Origin: Salvelinus alpinus
Taxonomy: Eukaryota; Chordata; Actinopteri; Salmoniformes; Salmonidae
DNA: 64,000 nucleotides
Assembly (NCBI RefSeq): GCF_045679555.1
Contig: NC_092096.1
Location: forward strand, 29,702,624 to 29,766,623
Direction of reading: 5' to 3'
The notes under the pieces were generated by a model. It was given only the letters and a program-made list of their open reading frames with translations, made no database searches and was not told the origin of the DNA. This document shows, one piece after another, positions 22,846 through 33,134 of this stretch (positions are counted from its first letter, which is position 1; every line of letters starts with the position of its first letter). The translations under genes were made by a program, and so were the position numbers.

Positions 22846-23307
22846 TGTAACAGTCCTGACCTGTTTTATGTTGTTTTTTATGTGTTTATGGTCAGGGCAT
22901 GTGTTTTGGGTGGGCAGTCTATGTTATCTGTTTCTATGTTGGTTTTGGGTGACCTGGTATGGCTCTTGATTAGAGGCAGGTGGTTTGCGTTTTCCTCTAA
23001 TTAAGAGTCATATTTAGGTAGGGCGTTCTCACTGTTTGTTTGTGGGTGATTGTCTTCCGTGTCTGTGTCTGTACACCACGCGGGACTGTTTACGGTTTGT
23101 TCGTTTTGTGTAGCCTATGTTTCCTATTCGTGCGTTCTTCTTGTTTTATGTAAGTTCGTCGTCTAGGTTTGTCTACACCGTTTATTGTTTTGTTAGTTTA
23201 GTCAAGTTCGTGTTTTCGTTAATAAAGTATGTCATTTCACTACGCTGCGCCTTGGCTCGATCACTACTCCACCTCTTCTTATGAAGAGAGAGAGGACAGC
23301 CGTTACA
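22846..23307 (+). repeat. LTR 1 (left)
   Basis: The LTR carries AATAAA at 23221-23226. The ATG of the interior frame follows at 23229, still inside the LTR, so the 3' 79 bp of the LTR are coding. A weak TATA-like CATATTTAGG lies at about 23009. Confidence 0.92.
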
Positions 23308-25628
23308 GAATCACCCACCATACCAGAGCCAAGCAGCGGAGTCAACGGAGTAAGGGACAGGAAAAGAAGGAGCAATGGACATGGGACGATATATTGGACG
23401 GAAAGGGTTGCTACACTTGGGAGGAGATCCTGGCTGGTAGGGATCGCCTCCCATGGGAACAGCTGGAGGCACTGAGAAGAGCAGAGGCTACCGGAGAGAG
23501 GAACCGGAGCTATGAGGGAACGCGTCTGGCACGGAAGCCCAAAAAGCCCGTAAGTAATTCCCAAAAATTTCTTGGGGGGGGGCTAGAAGGTAGTGGGCCA
23601 AGGGCAGGTAGGAGACCTGCGCCCACTTCCCAGGCTTACCGTGGAGAGCGGGAGTACGGGCAGGCGCCGTGTTACGCAGTAGAGCGCACGGTGTCTCCTG
23701 TACGAGTGCATAGCCCAGTGCGGGTTATTCCACCTCCCCGCACTGGGAGGGCTAGATTGGGTATTGAGCCAGGTGTCATGAGGCCGGCTCAACGCGTCTG
23801 GTCTCCAGTGCGTCTCCTCGGGCCGGCATACATGGCACCGGCCTTACGCATGGTTTCCCCGGTTCGCCTACATAGGCCGGTGCGGGTTATTCCACCTCCC
23901 CGCACTGGTCGGGCAACCGGGAGCATTCAACCAGGTAAGGTCGGGCAGGCTCAATGCTCAAGAGAGCCAGTACGCCTCCACGGTCCGGTATTTCCGGCAC
24001 CACCTCCCCGCCCCAGCCTAGTACCTACAGTGTCTACACTACGCACTAGGCTACCAGTGCGTATCCTGAGCCCTGTTCCTCCTCCACGCACTCTCCCTGT
24101 AGTGCGTGTATCTAGCCCGGTGCCTCCAGTTCCGGCACCACGCACTAAGCCACCTGTGCGTCTCCAGAGCCCTGAACACACTGTATCTTCTCCCCCTACT
24201 AATCCTGATGTGCTTGTCCTCAGCCCGGTGTCACCAGTGCCGGTACCTCGCATCAGGGATAGAGTAGGCTTTGAGAGTACAGTGTGCCCTGTTCCTGCTC
24301 CCCGCACTAGTAGGAAGGTGCTTATCATTAGCACGGTGCCTCCAGTTCCGGCACCACGCACCAGGTCTACAGTGCGCCGTATCCGGCCAGAGCCATCCGT
24401 CTCACCAGCGCCATCTGAGCCATCCGTCTCCCCAGCGCCATCTGAGCCATCCGTCTCCCCAGCGCCATCTGAGCCATCCGTCTCCCCAGCGCCATCTGAG
24501 CCATCCGTCTCCCCAGCGCCATCTGAGTCATCCGTCTGCCAGGAGCCTGCAAAGCCGCCCGTCTGCCATGAGCCTGCAAAGCCGCCCGTCTGCCATGAGC
24601 CTACAGAGCCATCCGCCAGACAGGAGCCGCTAGAGCCGTCAGCCAGACAGGAGCCGCTAGAGCCGCCCGCCAGACAGGATCTGCCAGAGCCGCCAACCAG
24701 ACAGGATCTGCCAGAGCCGCCAACCAGACAGGATCTGCCAGAGCCGCCAACCAGACAGGATCTGCCAGAGCCGCCAACCAGACAGGATCTGCCAGAGCCG
24801 CCAACCAGACAGGATCTGCCAGAGCCGCCAGCGAGCCATGAGCAGCCAGAGCCGTCAGAGAGCCATGAGCCGTCAGAGCCGTCAGAGAGCCATGAGCAGC
24901 CAGAGCCGTCAGAGAGCCATGAGCAGCCAGAGCCGTCAGAGAGCCATGAGCAGCCAGAGCCGTCAGAGAGCCATGAGCAGCCAGAGCCGTCAGAGAGCCA
25001 TGAGCAGCCAGAGCCGTCAGAGAGCCATGAGCGTCGAGAGCCGTCAGCCTGCCATGAGCGTAGAGAGCCGTCAGCCTGCCATGAGCGTAGAGAGCCGTCA
25101 GTCTGCCATGAGCGTCGAGAGCCGTCAGCCTGCATGGACCTGCCAGAGCCGTCCAGCCAGGACCTGCCAGAGCCGTCCAAACAGGACCTGCCAGAGTCCT
25201 TCAGCCGGGATCTGCCCCTTGTCCCGGTGCTGCCCCTTGTCCCGGTGCTGCCCCTTGTCCCGGTGCTGCCCCTTGTCCCGGTGCTGCCCCTTGTTCCGGT
25301 GCTGCCCCTTGTCCCGGTGCTGCCCCTTGTCCCGGTGCTGCCCCTTGTCCCGGTGCTGATCCTTATTCCGGTGCTGGTCCTTATCCTGGTGCTGCCCCTT
25401 GTTCCGGTGCTGCCCCTTGTCCCGGTGCTGCCCCTTGTCCCGGTGCTGGCCGTTTATTTAGGGGAAGGTAGTTTTAGGGTGGTCAGTGGAAGGGGTAGAC
25501 AGAAGAGGGGAGTGACTATGGTGGTGTGGGGAGAGCGTCCTGAGCCGGAGCCACCACCGTGGTCAACTGCCCACCCAGACCCTCCCCTGGACTTTGTGCT
25601 GGTGCGCCCGGCGTTCGCACCTTGAGGG
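23229..25628 (+). CDS. LTR-element protein of 798 codons, unknown family, copy 1
   Basis: I do not recognise this family. The frame starts at an ATG inside the LTR (the first 26 residues and part of codon 27 are LTR-encoded) and stops at TGA overlapping the polypurine tract, filling the whole interior. Visible parts: a basic N-terminus (residues 28-50); three 12-residue repeats with Trp at 52, 64 and 76 ([30 protein letters not shown]); and a basic Pro/Val region with SPVR(V/L)H and [11 protein letters not shown] modules (about 155-385). Then come 28 tandem nonapeptides of the pattern EP(S/P)xxxxxx (388-639), an LPLVPV array (about 664-740), and a tail with RGRQKRG and [10 protein letters not shown]. 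No major-homology, CCHC or DD-type motif is seen. By position it could be a Gag-like structural protein, but that is inference. The long antisense frame over it is a shadow. Confidence 0.7.
24390..25145 (+). repeat. 27-bp coding minisatellite, 28 nonapeptides (copy 1)
   Basis: Five sequence classes share one 27-bp register: EPSVSPAPS, (K/E)[26 protein letters not shown] and EPSACHERR. All periods are exact multiples of three, so array length can change without breaking the frame. Confidence 0.95.
25214..25450 (+). repeat. 18-bp coding minisatellite LPLVPV (copy 1)
   Basis: CTGCCCCTTGTCCCGGTG is repeated 8 times, interrupted by variants ([12 protein letters not shown]), then three more times. 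It encodes a strongly hydrophobic Leu/Pro/Val hexapeptide array. Confidence 0.95.
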
Positions 25629-25636
25629 GGGGGTTC

Positions 25637-26098
25637 TGTAACAGTCCTGACCTGTTTTATGTTGTTTTTTATGTGTTTATGGTCAGGGCATGTGTTTTGG
25701 GTGGGCAGTCTATGTTATCTGTTTCTATGTTGGTTTTGGGTGACCTGGTATGGCTCTTGATTAGAGGCAGGTGGTTTGCGTTTTCCTCTAATTAAGAGTC
25801 ATATTTAGGTAGGGCGTTCTCACTGTTTGTTTGTGGGTGATTGTCTTCCGTGTCTGTGTCTGTACACCACGCGGGACTGTTTACGGTTTGTTCGTTTTGT
25901 GTAGCCTATGTTTCCTATTCGTGCGTTCTTCTTGTTTTATGTAAGTTCGTCGTCTAGGTTTGTCTACACCGTTTATTGTTTTGTTAGTTTAGTCAAGTTC
26001 GTGTTTTCGTTAATAAAGTATGTCATTTCACTACGCTGCGCCTTGGCTCGATCACTACTCCACCTCTTCTTATGAAGAGAGAGAGGACAGCCGTTACA
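25637..26098 (+). repeat. LTR 2 (shared middle LTR)
   Basis: It is identical to LTR 1 where compared, including ATGTCATTTCAC at the start codon. It serves as the 3' LTR of unit 1 and the 5' LTR of unit 2. Confidence 0.92.
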
Positions 26099-28419
26099 GA
26101 ATCACCCACCATACCAGAGCCAAGCAGCGGAGTCAACGGAGTAAGGGACAGGAAAAGAAGGAGCAATGGACATGGGACGATATATTGGACGGAAAGGGTT
26201 GCTACACTTGGGAGGAGATCCTGGCTGGTAGGGATCGCCTCCCATGGGAACAGCTGGAGGCACTGAGAAGAGCAGAGGCTACCGGAGAGAGGAACCGGAG
26301 CTATGAGGGAACGCGTCTGGCACGGAAGCCCAAAAAGCCCGTAAGTAATTCCCAAAAATTTCTTGGGGGGGGGCTAGAAGGTAGTGGGCCAAGGGCAGGT
26401 AGGAGACCTGCGCCCACTTCCCAGGCTTACCGTGGAGAGCGGGAGTACGGGCAGGCGCCGTGTTACGCAGTAGAGCGCACGGTGTCTCCTGTACGAGTGC
26501 ATAGCCCAGTGCGGGTTATTCCACCTCCCCGCACTGGGAGGGCTAGATTGGGTATTGAGCCAGGTGTCATGAGGCCGGCTCAACGCGTCTGGTCTCCAGT
26601 GCGTCTCCTCGGGCCGGCATACATGGCACCGGCCTTACGCATGGTTTCCCCGGTTCGCCTACATAGGCCGGTGCGGGTTATTCCACCTCCCCGCACTGGT
26701 CGGGCAACCGGGAGCATTCAACCAGGTAAGGTCGGGCAGGCTCAATGCTCAAGAGAGCCAGTACGCCTCCACGGTCCGGTATTTCCGGCACCACCTCCCC
26801 GCCCCAGCCTAGTACCTACAGTGTCTACACTACGCACTAGGCTACCAGTGCGTATCCTGAGCCCTGTTCCTCCTCCACGCACTCTCCCTGTAGTGCGTGT
26901 ATCTAGCCCGGTGCCTCCAGTTCCGGCACCACGCACTAAGCCACCTGTGCGTCTCCAGAGCCCTGAACACACTGTATCTTCTCCCCCTACTAATCCTGAT
27001 GTGCTTGTCCTCAGCCCGGTGTCACCAGTGCCGGTACCTCGCATCAGGGATAGAGTAGGCTTTGAGAGTACAGTGTGCCCTGTTCCTGCTCCCCGCACTA
27101 GTAGGAAGGTGCTTATCATTAGCACGGTGCCTCCAGTTCCGGCACCACGCACCAGGTCTACAGTGCGCCGTATCCGGCCAGAGCCATCCGTCTCACCAGC
27201 GCCATCTGAGCCATCCGTCTCCCCAGCGCCATCTGAGCCATCCGTCTCACCAGCGCCATCTGAGCCATCCGTCTCCCCAGCGCCATCTGAGCCATCCGTC
27301 TCCCCAGCGCCATCTGAGTCATCCGTCTGCCAGGAGCCTGCAAAGCCGCCCGTCTGCCATGAGCCTGCAAAGCCGCCCGTCTGCCATGAGCCTACAGAGC
27401 CATCCGCCAGACAGGAGCCGCTAGAGCCGTCAGCCAGACAGGAGCCGCTAGAGCCGCCCGCCAGACAGGATCTGCCAGAGCCGCCAACCAGACAGGATCT
27501 GCCAGAGCCGCCAACCAGACAGGATCTGCCAGAGCCGCCAACCAGACAGGATCTGCCAGAGCCGCCAACCAGACAGGATCTGCCAGAGCCGCCAACCAGA
27601 CAGGATCTGCCAGAGCCGCCAGCGAGCCATGAGCAGCCAGAGCCGTCAGAGAGCCATGAGCCGTCAGAGCCGTCAGAGAGCCATGAGCAGCCAGAGCCGT
27701 CAGAGAGCCATGAGCAGCCAGAGCCGTCAGAGAGCCATGAGCAGCCAGAGCCGTCAGAGAGCCATGAGCAGCCAGAGCCGTCAGAGAGCCATGAGCAGCC
27801 AGAGCCGTCAGAGAGCCATGAGCGTCGAGAGCCGTCAGCCTGCCATGAGCGTAGAGAGCCGTCAGCCTGCCATGAGCGTAGAGAGCCGTCAGTCTGCCAT
27901 GAGCGTCGAGAGCCGTCAGCCTGCATGGACCTGCCAGAGCCGTCCAGCCAGGACCTGCCAGAGCCGTCCAAACAGGACCTGCCAGAGTCCTTCAGCCGGG
28001 ATCTGCCCCTTGTCCCGGTGCTGCCCCTTGTCCCGGTGCTGCCCCTTGTCCCGGTGCTGCCCCTTGTCCCGGTGCTGCCCCTTGTTCCGGTGCTGCCCCT
28101 TGTCCCGGTGCTGCCCCTTGTCCCGGTGCTGCCCCTTGTCCCGGTGCTGATCCTTATTCCGGTGCTGGTCCTTATCCTGGTGCTGCCCCTTGTTCCGGTG
28201 CTGCCCCTTGTCCCGGTGCTGCCCCTTGTCCCGGTGCTGGCCGTTTATTTAGGGGAAGGTAGTTTTAGGGTGGTCAGTGGAAGGGGTAGACAGAAGAGGG
28301 GAGTGACTATGGTGGTGTGGGGAGAGCGTCCTGAGCCGGAGCCACCACCGTGGTCAACTGCCCACCCAGACCCTCCCCTGGACTTTGTGCTGGTGCGCCC
28401 GGCGTTCGCACCTTGAGGG
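26020..28419 (+). CDS. LTR-element protein of 798 codons, copy 2
   Basis: The translated product is identical to that of copy 1 (23229-25628). The one base difference I could find is A at 27249 versus C at 24458. It lies in the third EPSVSPAPS repeat and is silent (serine codon TCA versus TCC). Start inside LTR 2 and stop at the polypurine tract are as in copy 1. Both frames being intact, with almost no divergence, means the tandem doubling is very recent, or the second copy is an assembly error. I do not recognise the family. Confidence 0.7.
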
Positions 28420-28427
28420 GGGGGTTC

Positions 28428-28889
28428 TGTAACAGTCCTGACCTGTTTTATGTTGTTTTTTATGTGTTTATGGTCAGGGCATGTGTTTTGGGTGGGCAGT
28501 CTATGTTATCTGTTTCTATGTTGGTTTTGGGTGACCTGGTATGGCTCTTGATTAGAGGCAGGTGGTTTGCGTTTTCCTCTAATTAAGAGTCATATTTAGG
28601 TAGGGCGTTCTCACTGTTTGTTTGTGGGTGATTGTCTTCCGTGTCTGTGTCTGTACACCACGCGGGACTGTTTACGGTTTGTTCGTTTTGTGTAGCCTAT
28701 GTTTCCTATTCGTGCGTTCTTCTTGTTTTATGTAAGTTCGTCGTCTAGGTTTGTCTACACCGTTTATTGTTTTGTTAGTTTAGTCAAGTTCGTGTTTTCG
28801 TTAATAAAGTATGTAATTTCACTACGCTGCGCCTTGGCTCGATCACTACTCCACCTCTTCTTATGAAGAGAGAGAGGACAGCCGTTACA
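28428..28889 (+). repeat. LTR 3 (right)
   Basis: The base at 28815 is A where LTRs 1 and 2 have C. It turns the second codon of the LTR-encoded start (ATG TCA) into ATG TAA. It is followed by GACCA and the resumed LINE sequence. No interior follows, so the change has no coding consequence here. Confidence 0.9.
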
Positions 28890-28894
28890 GACCA

Positions 28895-29698
28895 GGCATC
28901 CTCGACAGACGGGATGAGGTCAATATCCTTCCAGGATACCTGGGCCAGGTCGATTAGAAAGGCCTGCTCGCAGAAGTGTTTTAGGGAGCATTTGACCGCG
29001 GACCCATAGTGGATGCAGGCAATGAGGCAGTGATCGCTGAGATCCTGATTGAAAACAGCAGAGGTGTATTTGGAGGGCAAGTTGGTCAGGATAATATTTA
29101 TGCCCATGCTTACGGATTTAGGGTAGTACCTGGTGGTTTCCTTGATAATTTGTGTGAGATTGAGGGCATCTAGCTTAGATTGTAGGACTGCTGGGGTGTT
29201 AAGCATGTTAAGCATATCCCAGTTTAGGTCACCTAACAGAACAAACTCTGAAGATAGATGGGGGGAAATCAATTCACATATGGTGTCCAGGGCACAGCTG
29301 GGAGCTGAGGGTGGTCTATAACAGGCGGCAACAGTAAGAGACTTATTTCTGGAGAGATACATTTTTTAAATTAGAAGCTCAAGCTGTTTTGTTATAGACC
29401 TGGAAAGTATGACAGAACTTTGCAAGCTATCTCTGCAGTAGATTGCAACTCCTCCCCCTTTGGCAGTTCTATCTTGACCGAAAATGTTGTAGTTGGGTAT
29501 GGAAATCTCCGAATTTTTGGTGGCCTTCCTAAGCCAGGATTCAGACACGGCAAGGACATCAGAGTTGGCGGAGTGTGCTAAAGCAGTGAGTAAAACAAAC
29601 TTAGGGAGGAGGCTTCTGATGTTAACATGCATGAAACCAAGGCTTTTTCGATTACAGAAGTCAACAAATGAGAGTGCCTGGGTTAGCCTCCACATCAC
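28895..29698 (-). pseudogene. LINE APE-type endonuclease region, broken
   Basis: The frame 29366-29698 carries GFMHVNIRSLLPKF, SESWL and GGGVAIYCRDSLQSSV, the N-terminal half of an apurinic-type endonuclease. The frame 28895-29362 continues with AACYRPPSAPSC, LLGDLNWDML and DQDLSDH-like QDLSDHCLIACIHYG, including the catalytic GDLN and SDH motifs. A frameshift at about 29363 separates them. The endonuclease would nick the target for primed reverse transcription. The frame is then cut by the LTR insertion. Confidence 0.88.
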
Positions 29699-30077
29699 CC
29701 GAGGAACAGAGGAGGAGTAGGATGAGGATACGGCTAAAGGCTAGCAAAATTGGTCGTCTAGTGCTTTGGGGACAGAGAATAAAAGGAGCAGATTTCTGGG
29801 CGTGGTAGAATAGATTCAGGGCATAATGTGCAGACAGGGGTATGGTGGGGTGCGGGTACAAGCCCAGGCACTGAGTGATGATAAGAGAGGTTGCATCTCT
29901 GGACACGCTGGTTATACTGGGTGAGGTCACCGCATATGTGGGAGGTGGGACAAAGGAGGTATCTAAGGCATGTACAGTGGGACTAGGCGCTCCGCAGTAA
30001 ACTAAAACAATGATAATTACCCTAAACAACAGTATACAAGGCATATTGACATTTGAGAGAGACATAAAGCGAGGCAT
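29661..30077 (-). pseudogene. LINE ORF N-terminal part ending in 2A-like motif
   Basis: This 138-codon minus-strand frame starts with a hydrophobic segment (CILLFRVIIIVLVYCG) and ends RILILLLLCSSGDVEANPGT. The DVEANPG core (29676-29696) is the ribosome-skipping 2A signature DxExNPGP with the final proline replaced by threonine. The endonuclease frame follows in another register, so a small deletion seems to have hit the skip site itself. 2A-like sequences before APE domains are known from other non-LTR retrotransposons. Confidence 0.75.
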
Positions 30078-31010
30078 AATGCAATCACAGCTGTTGATTG
30101 GGAGAGCTAGCTAAGTCAACAACGGGTAAGACAACAACAGCTAATCAGCTAAGACAACAGGTAAAATGGGGATGAATGGGCAGAGGGTCGGTTAACTACA
30201 CACAGGGCCTGATTTCCCTTGCTAGGGCTGACAGATAAACATAGGTAAACAAAGTGGAGTACCGTGATAAATGAACAGTCCAGCAGGCATCAGCTATGTA
30301 GCCAAGTGATCATAGGGTCCAGTGTACAGCAATAGATGGAACAAGGATGCCGCGGGGTAGTCGTTGCTACGCTAGCACGCGGGAGACACGGTGTTTAAAG
30401 TTAGCAGTCCGGTGTAAGTAGAAGCGTCTGCTCCGTCGTCCGGCAAAGGCCGGTTGAAGGCACAGCTGATGGAATTACGTCTGCGGACCAGTCGTGGTGG
30501 TACGGCGGGGCGCCGTGTCGACAAAATTACCGGTCCGGTCCGGCCAGATGGCGAAAGAGGTATTGTAGTTGTGGTAATTTCGTTTGCTAGCACCTGGCTC
30601 AGGGCTAGCTTCGGGGCTGGGTCACTCAGTGACAGCTAGTTATCTGTGATGATCAATGGTCCAGGGTTTACGGCAGGAATCTGGCGTTGTAGTGGAGAAA
30701 AACAGTCCGAGCCTGGCAGGTATTATCCAGGCAAAAAAAACGGCTGGTGCCTGAGCAGAGGGTAAAGGCCGCTAGCAGTGGCTAACAATGACTAAATAGC
30801 TAGTAACTTAGCTAATTAGCTGGCTACCTTCTGATGAAAGTTTTGGCTATAGGGTCTAAAAAAATTGCGGATCTGTTTCACATTGAGTGAGGCGGGTTAC
30901 CGGAAGGTATATTTAATTTAAAAATGGAAAAAGAGATTGAAAAATACATTGGAATATATACAAAAAAAGATGAAAAATACAAAACGTAAACGAGAGGACA
31001 ACAAACCAAT

Positions 31011-31408
31011 ACATTAAGAACACCTGCTTTTTCCATTACATAGACTGACCAGGTGAAAGCTAGGATCCCTTATTGATGTCACCTGTTAAATCCACTTCAA
31101 TCAGTGTAGATGAAGGGGAGGACACAGGTTAAAGAAGGATTTTTCAGAGACATGGATTGAGTGTGTCAAGAACTGTAACGCTAGTGGATTTTTCACGCTC
31201 AACAGTTTCCTGTGTGTATCAAGAATGGTCCACCATCCAACTTGACACAACTGTGGGAAGCATTGGAGTCAACATGTACCAGCATCCCTGTGGAACACTT
31301 TACACCTTGTAGAGTCCGTGCTCCGATGAATTGAGGCTGTTCTGAGAGCAAAAGGGGATGCAACTCAATATTAGGAACTTGTTCCTAATGTTTTGTACAC
31401 TCAGTATA
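31011..31408. mobile_element. Short Tc1-like element remnant
   Basis: The left part starts ATTAAGAACACCTGCTTTTT and the right part ends TTAGGAACTTGTTCCTAATG followed by TTTTGTACACTCAGTATA. Inside are TTCACGCTCAACAGTTTCC and GTGTATCAAGAATGGTCCAC, matching a short transposase-derived stretch known from salmonid Tc1-type repeats. No long frame survives. Confidence 0.65.
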
Positions 31409-31409
31409 C

Positions 31410-33134
31410 ATCTAAATGTTGCTCATGTCTCAAACAGTCATTGGTTGAAGCATCTGACACCAGTCGAGTGGAGTTTCCAAAGAAACACAATGTTCATAAT
31501 AGTAATGTCCTGCAGTTCTCCTCCTGGGAGAGAGATGCAGCGAGAAATATCAAGAAAATAGAACATTTTATATTTTGCCAAAGAGCTGAAGTCAAAACAA
31601 CAGGTTTTTTCCGTTCACATCTGCGAGATATTGCGGTCTGGATCAGAGGAGAGGGAAGCTGATGGTGGATATGTGATTTTTGGCCTTTCAAAGGGAAATA
31701 GTGAAACTAAATTGACTGTGTTTCAGTGCATTGCTGGCCGTTTGGGTAAGCTGTTCATCTGGTCATATCTCTTCTTGGTTAATGTTTCTTTCATTGTCCA
31801 ATTTCCGTTCCTTTGCGGGCAGATTGTTTCACCATGCGTAATGCTAATAACATAAGAGTGTTGCTAATGAACGCACAATCGGCTGGAGACATCCAGCGTG
31901 TGTTTTATAAAAAGATGAGCTACGTTCCATGGGGAATAATAAAAACTGTCTTCTAATAGTGAATCATCTAGACTAGAAGATGAGTGAATTGTAGTCATTT
32001 GGACACTTTATACAATTTTCTTATGATTTCCTTTGAAATGTTCAGCACCAGTTAAATGCACTGCACAAGCAGCAACCAGCCCTATAAGTCATGTATGTGT
32101 GTGCGCACATTTGCGTGTGCGTGCATGCAAGCAAGCATGAGTGTGCGCAATGACTGTGTCATCTCCCAAAAAAAGCCAATTAATTCCATCTCCCACTGTA
32201 GAGCCTTGTCAGCCAGGGCCATTAGCCAGAGACAGACAGGACGAGGCGCTGAGACGTCTTTACACCTATGTAACATCTCTGTTGATGAAAGTCCTCTGAG
32301 ATCTTTGATTGGACGGTTGGTGTGGGGTGACGGGAGATTCCAGACTTAAAAAGACACCTAAAAGACACGTCGTTCTCGAGCTCATTTGAACAAGTTTGGT
32401 GATTGGCAGGAAGTTGTTTTTGTGCTTGGCTCTTTAGGATCGGAAGTTTTAGTGGATTATTTTTAAGTCGTTTTCCTGACCTGCGAGTCAGGCAGTACAG
32501 TAGCTGATTATCTCCATTCATTTAAACTTGTCTCCATATTGTTAATTAATTATGCTGTATATTCTGGTTAAACACTTGATTGAAGCTTCAATCTCTTGCC
32601 TAAGGGTTGGTTCTAATTCTCCACTGAAGCCCTCTTCAATAGAAGGTCTGAGGCGATATTTCCCTCTCTCTATACTCACTGGCACGTACTCTTTCAGCTT
32701 GTTGTCTTTCAAGCTCAACTTCACAGGAATTTCTAATAGTCCTCAGCCATCTGTCTATTACAGTACCTCAGTAAAGACAGAATGGACAGCAGACAAGCTC
32801 AGCTTCTTTACTTCTCTTCTATGGTAAATCCATGTTTCCAGCACCAACCCACAGTCTGAAGAATCATATACTGTACTCTGTGTATTGAGGAAAACTTTAG
32901 TGACGAACAAGAACTGTAAATACATCAACTAGCTAATTTAAAGACGATGGTGTTGTGATTATCCAGGTTGCTCCTAGTGACTCAATTTCCTGAACAAATA
33001 TGAGGTACTGTATATGATTCAATTGGGGTAGCAGTGCAGACCAAGCACTGTGCAGTGCAGCTTAGTCAGCCTTCTTACCCTGAAGACTGATACTGGTGTT
33101 ACGAGGCCTTTAGATAACATAGTATTATAGAAAA
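31410..33134. other. Intergenic, nothing recognised
   Basis: Mostly AT-rich unique-looking sequence. The frames at 31393-31662 and 32222-32521 show no domain. Confidence 0.4.

Larger units (their letters stand above)
22846..28889 (+). mobile_element. Tandem LTR element: LTR-ORF-LTR-ORF-LTR
   Basis: Three 462-bp LTRs start at 22846, 25637 and 28428, exactly 2791 bp apart, and enclose two 2329-bp interiors. The LTR begins TGTAACAGTCCTGACC and ends GACAGCCGTTACA, which gives TG...CA ends. Flanking GACCA on both sides is the 5-bp target duplication. A G-rich polypurine tract (GAGGGGGGGGTTC) abuts the middle and right LTRs. I see no TGG-type tRNA primer-binding site after the left LTR. The interior is one long frame without recognisable protease, RT, RNase H or integrase, so the element is non-autonomous. 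The tandem form with a single outer target duplication suggests recombination between LTRs after or during insertion. Confidence 0.92.
28895..31005 (-). mobile_element. LINE, 5' half (ORF1-like, 2A, endonuclease)
   Basis: This resumes the antisense LINE after the LTR insertion, starting with its endonuclease C-terminal part and ending in a 5' non-coding region (about 30080-31005) rich in GCTAGC/TTAGCTA motifs. The 5' boundary is approximate. It touches the Tc1-like fragment at 31011. Confidence 0.82.

Noticed and set aside
23951-25180. 409-codon antisense frame (and its copy at 26742-27971)
   Set aside because: It lies opposite the 798-codon frame and is kept open by the 27-bp repeats. Its Gly/Ser/Trp pattern is the complement of the sense repeat.
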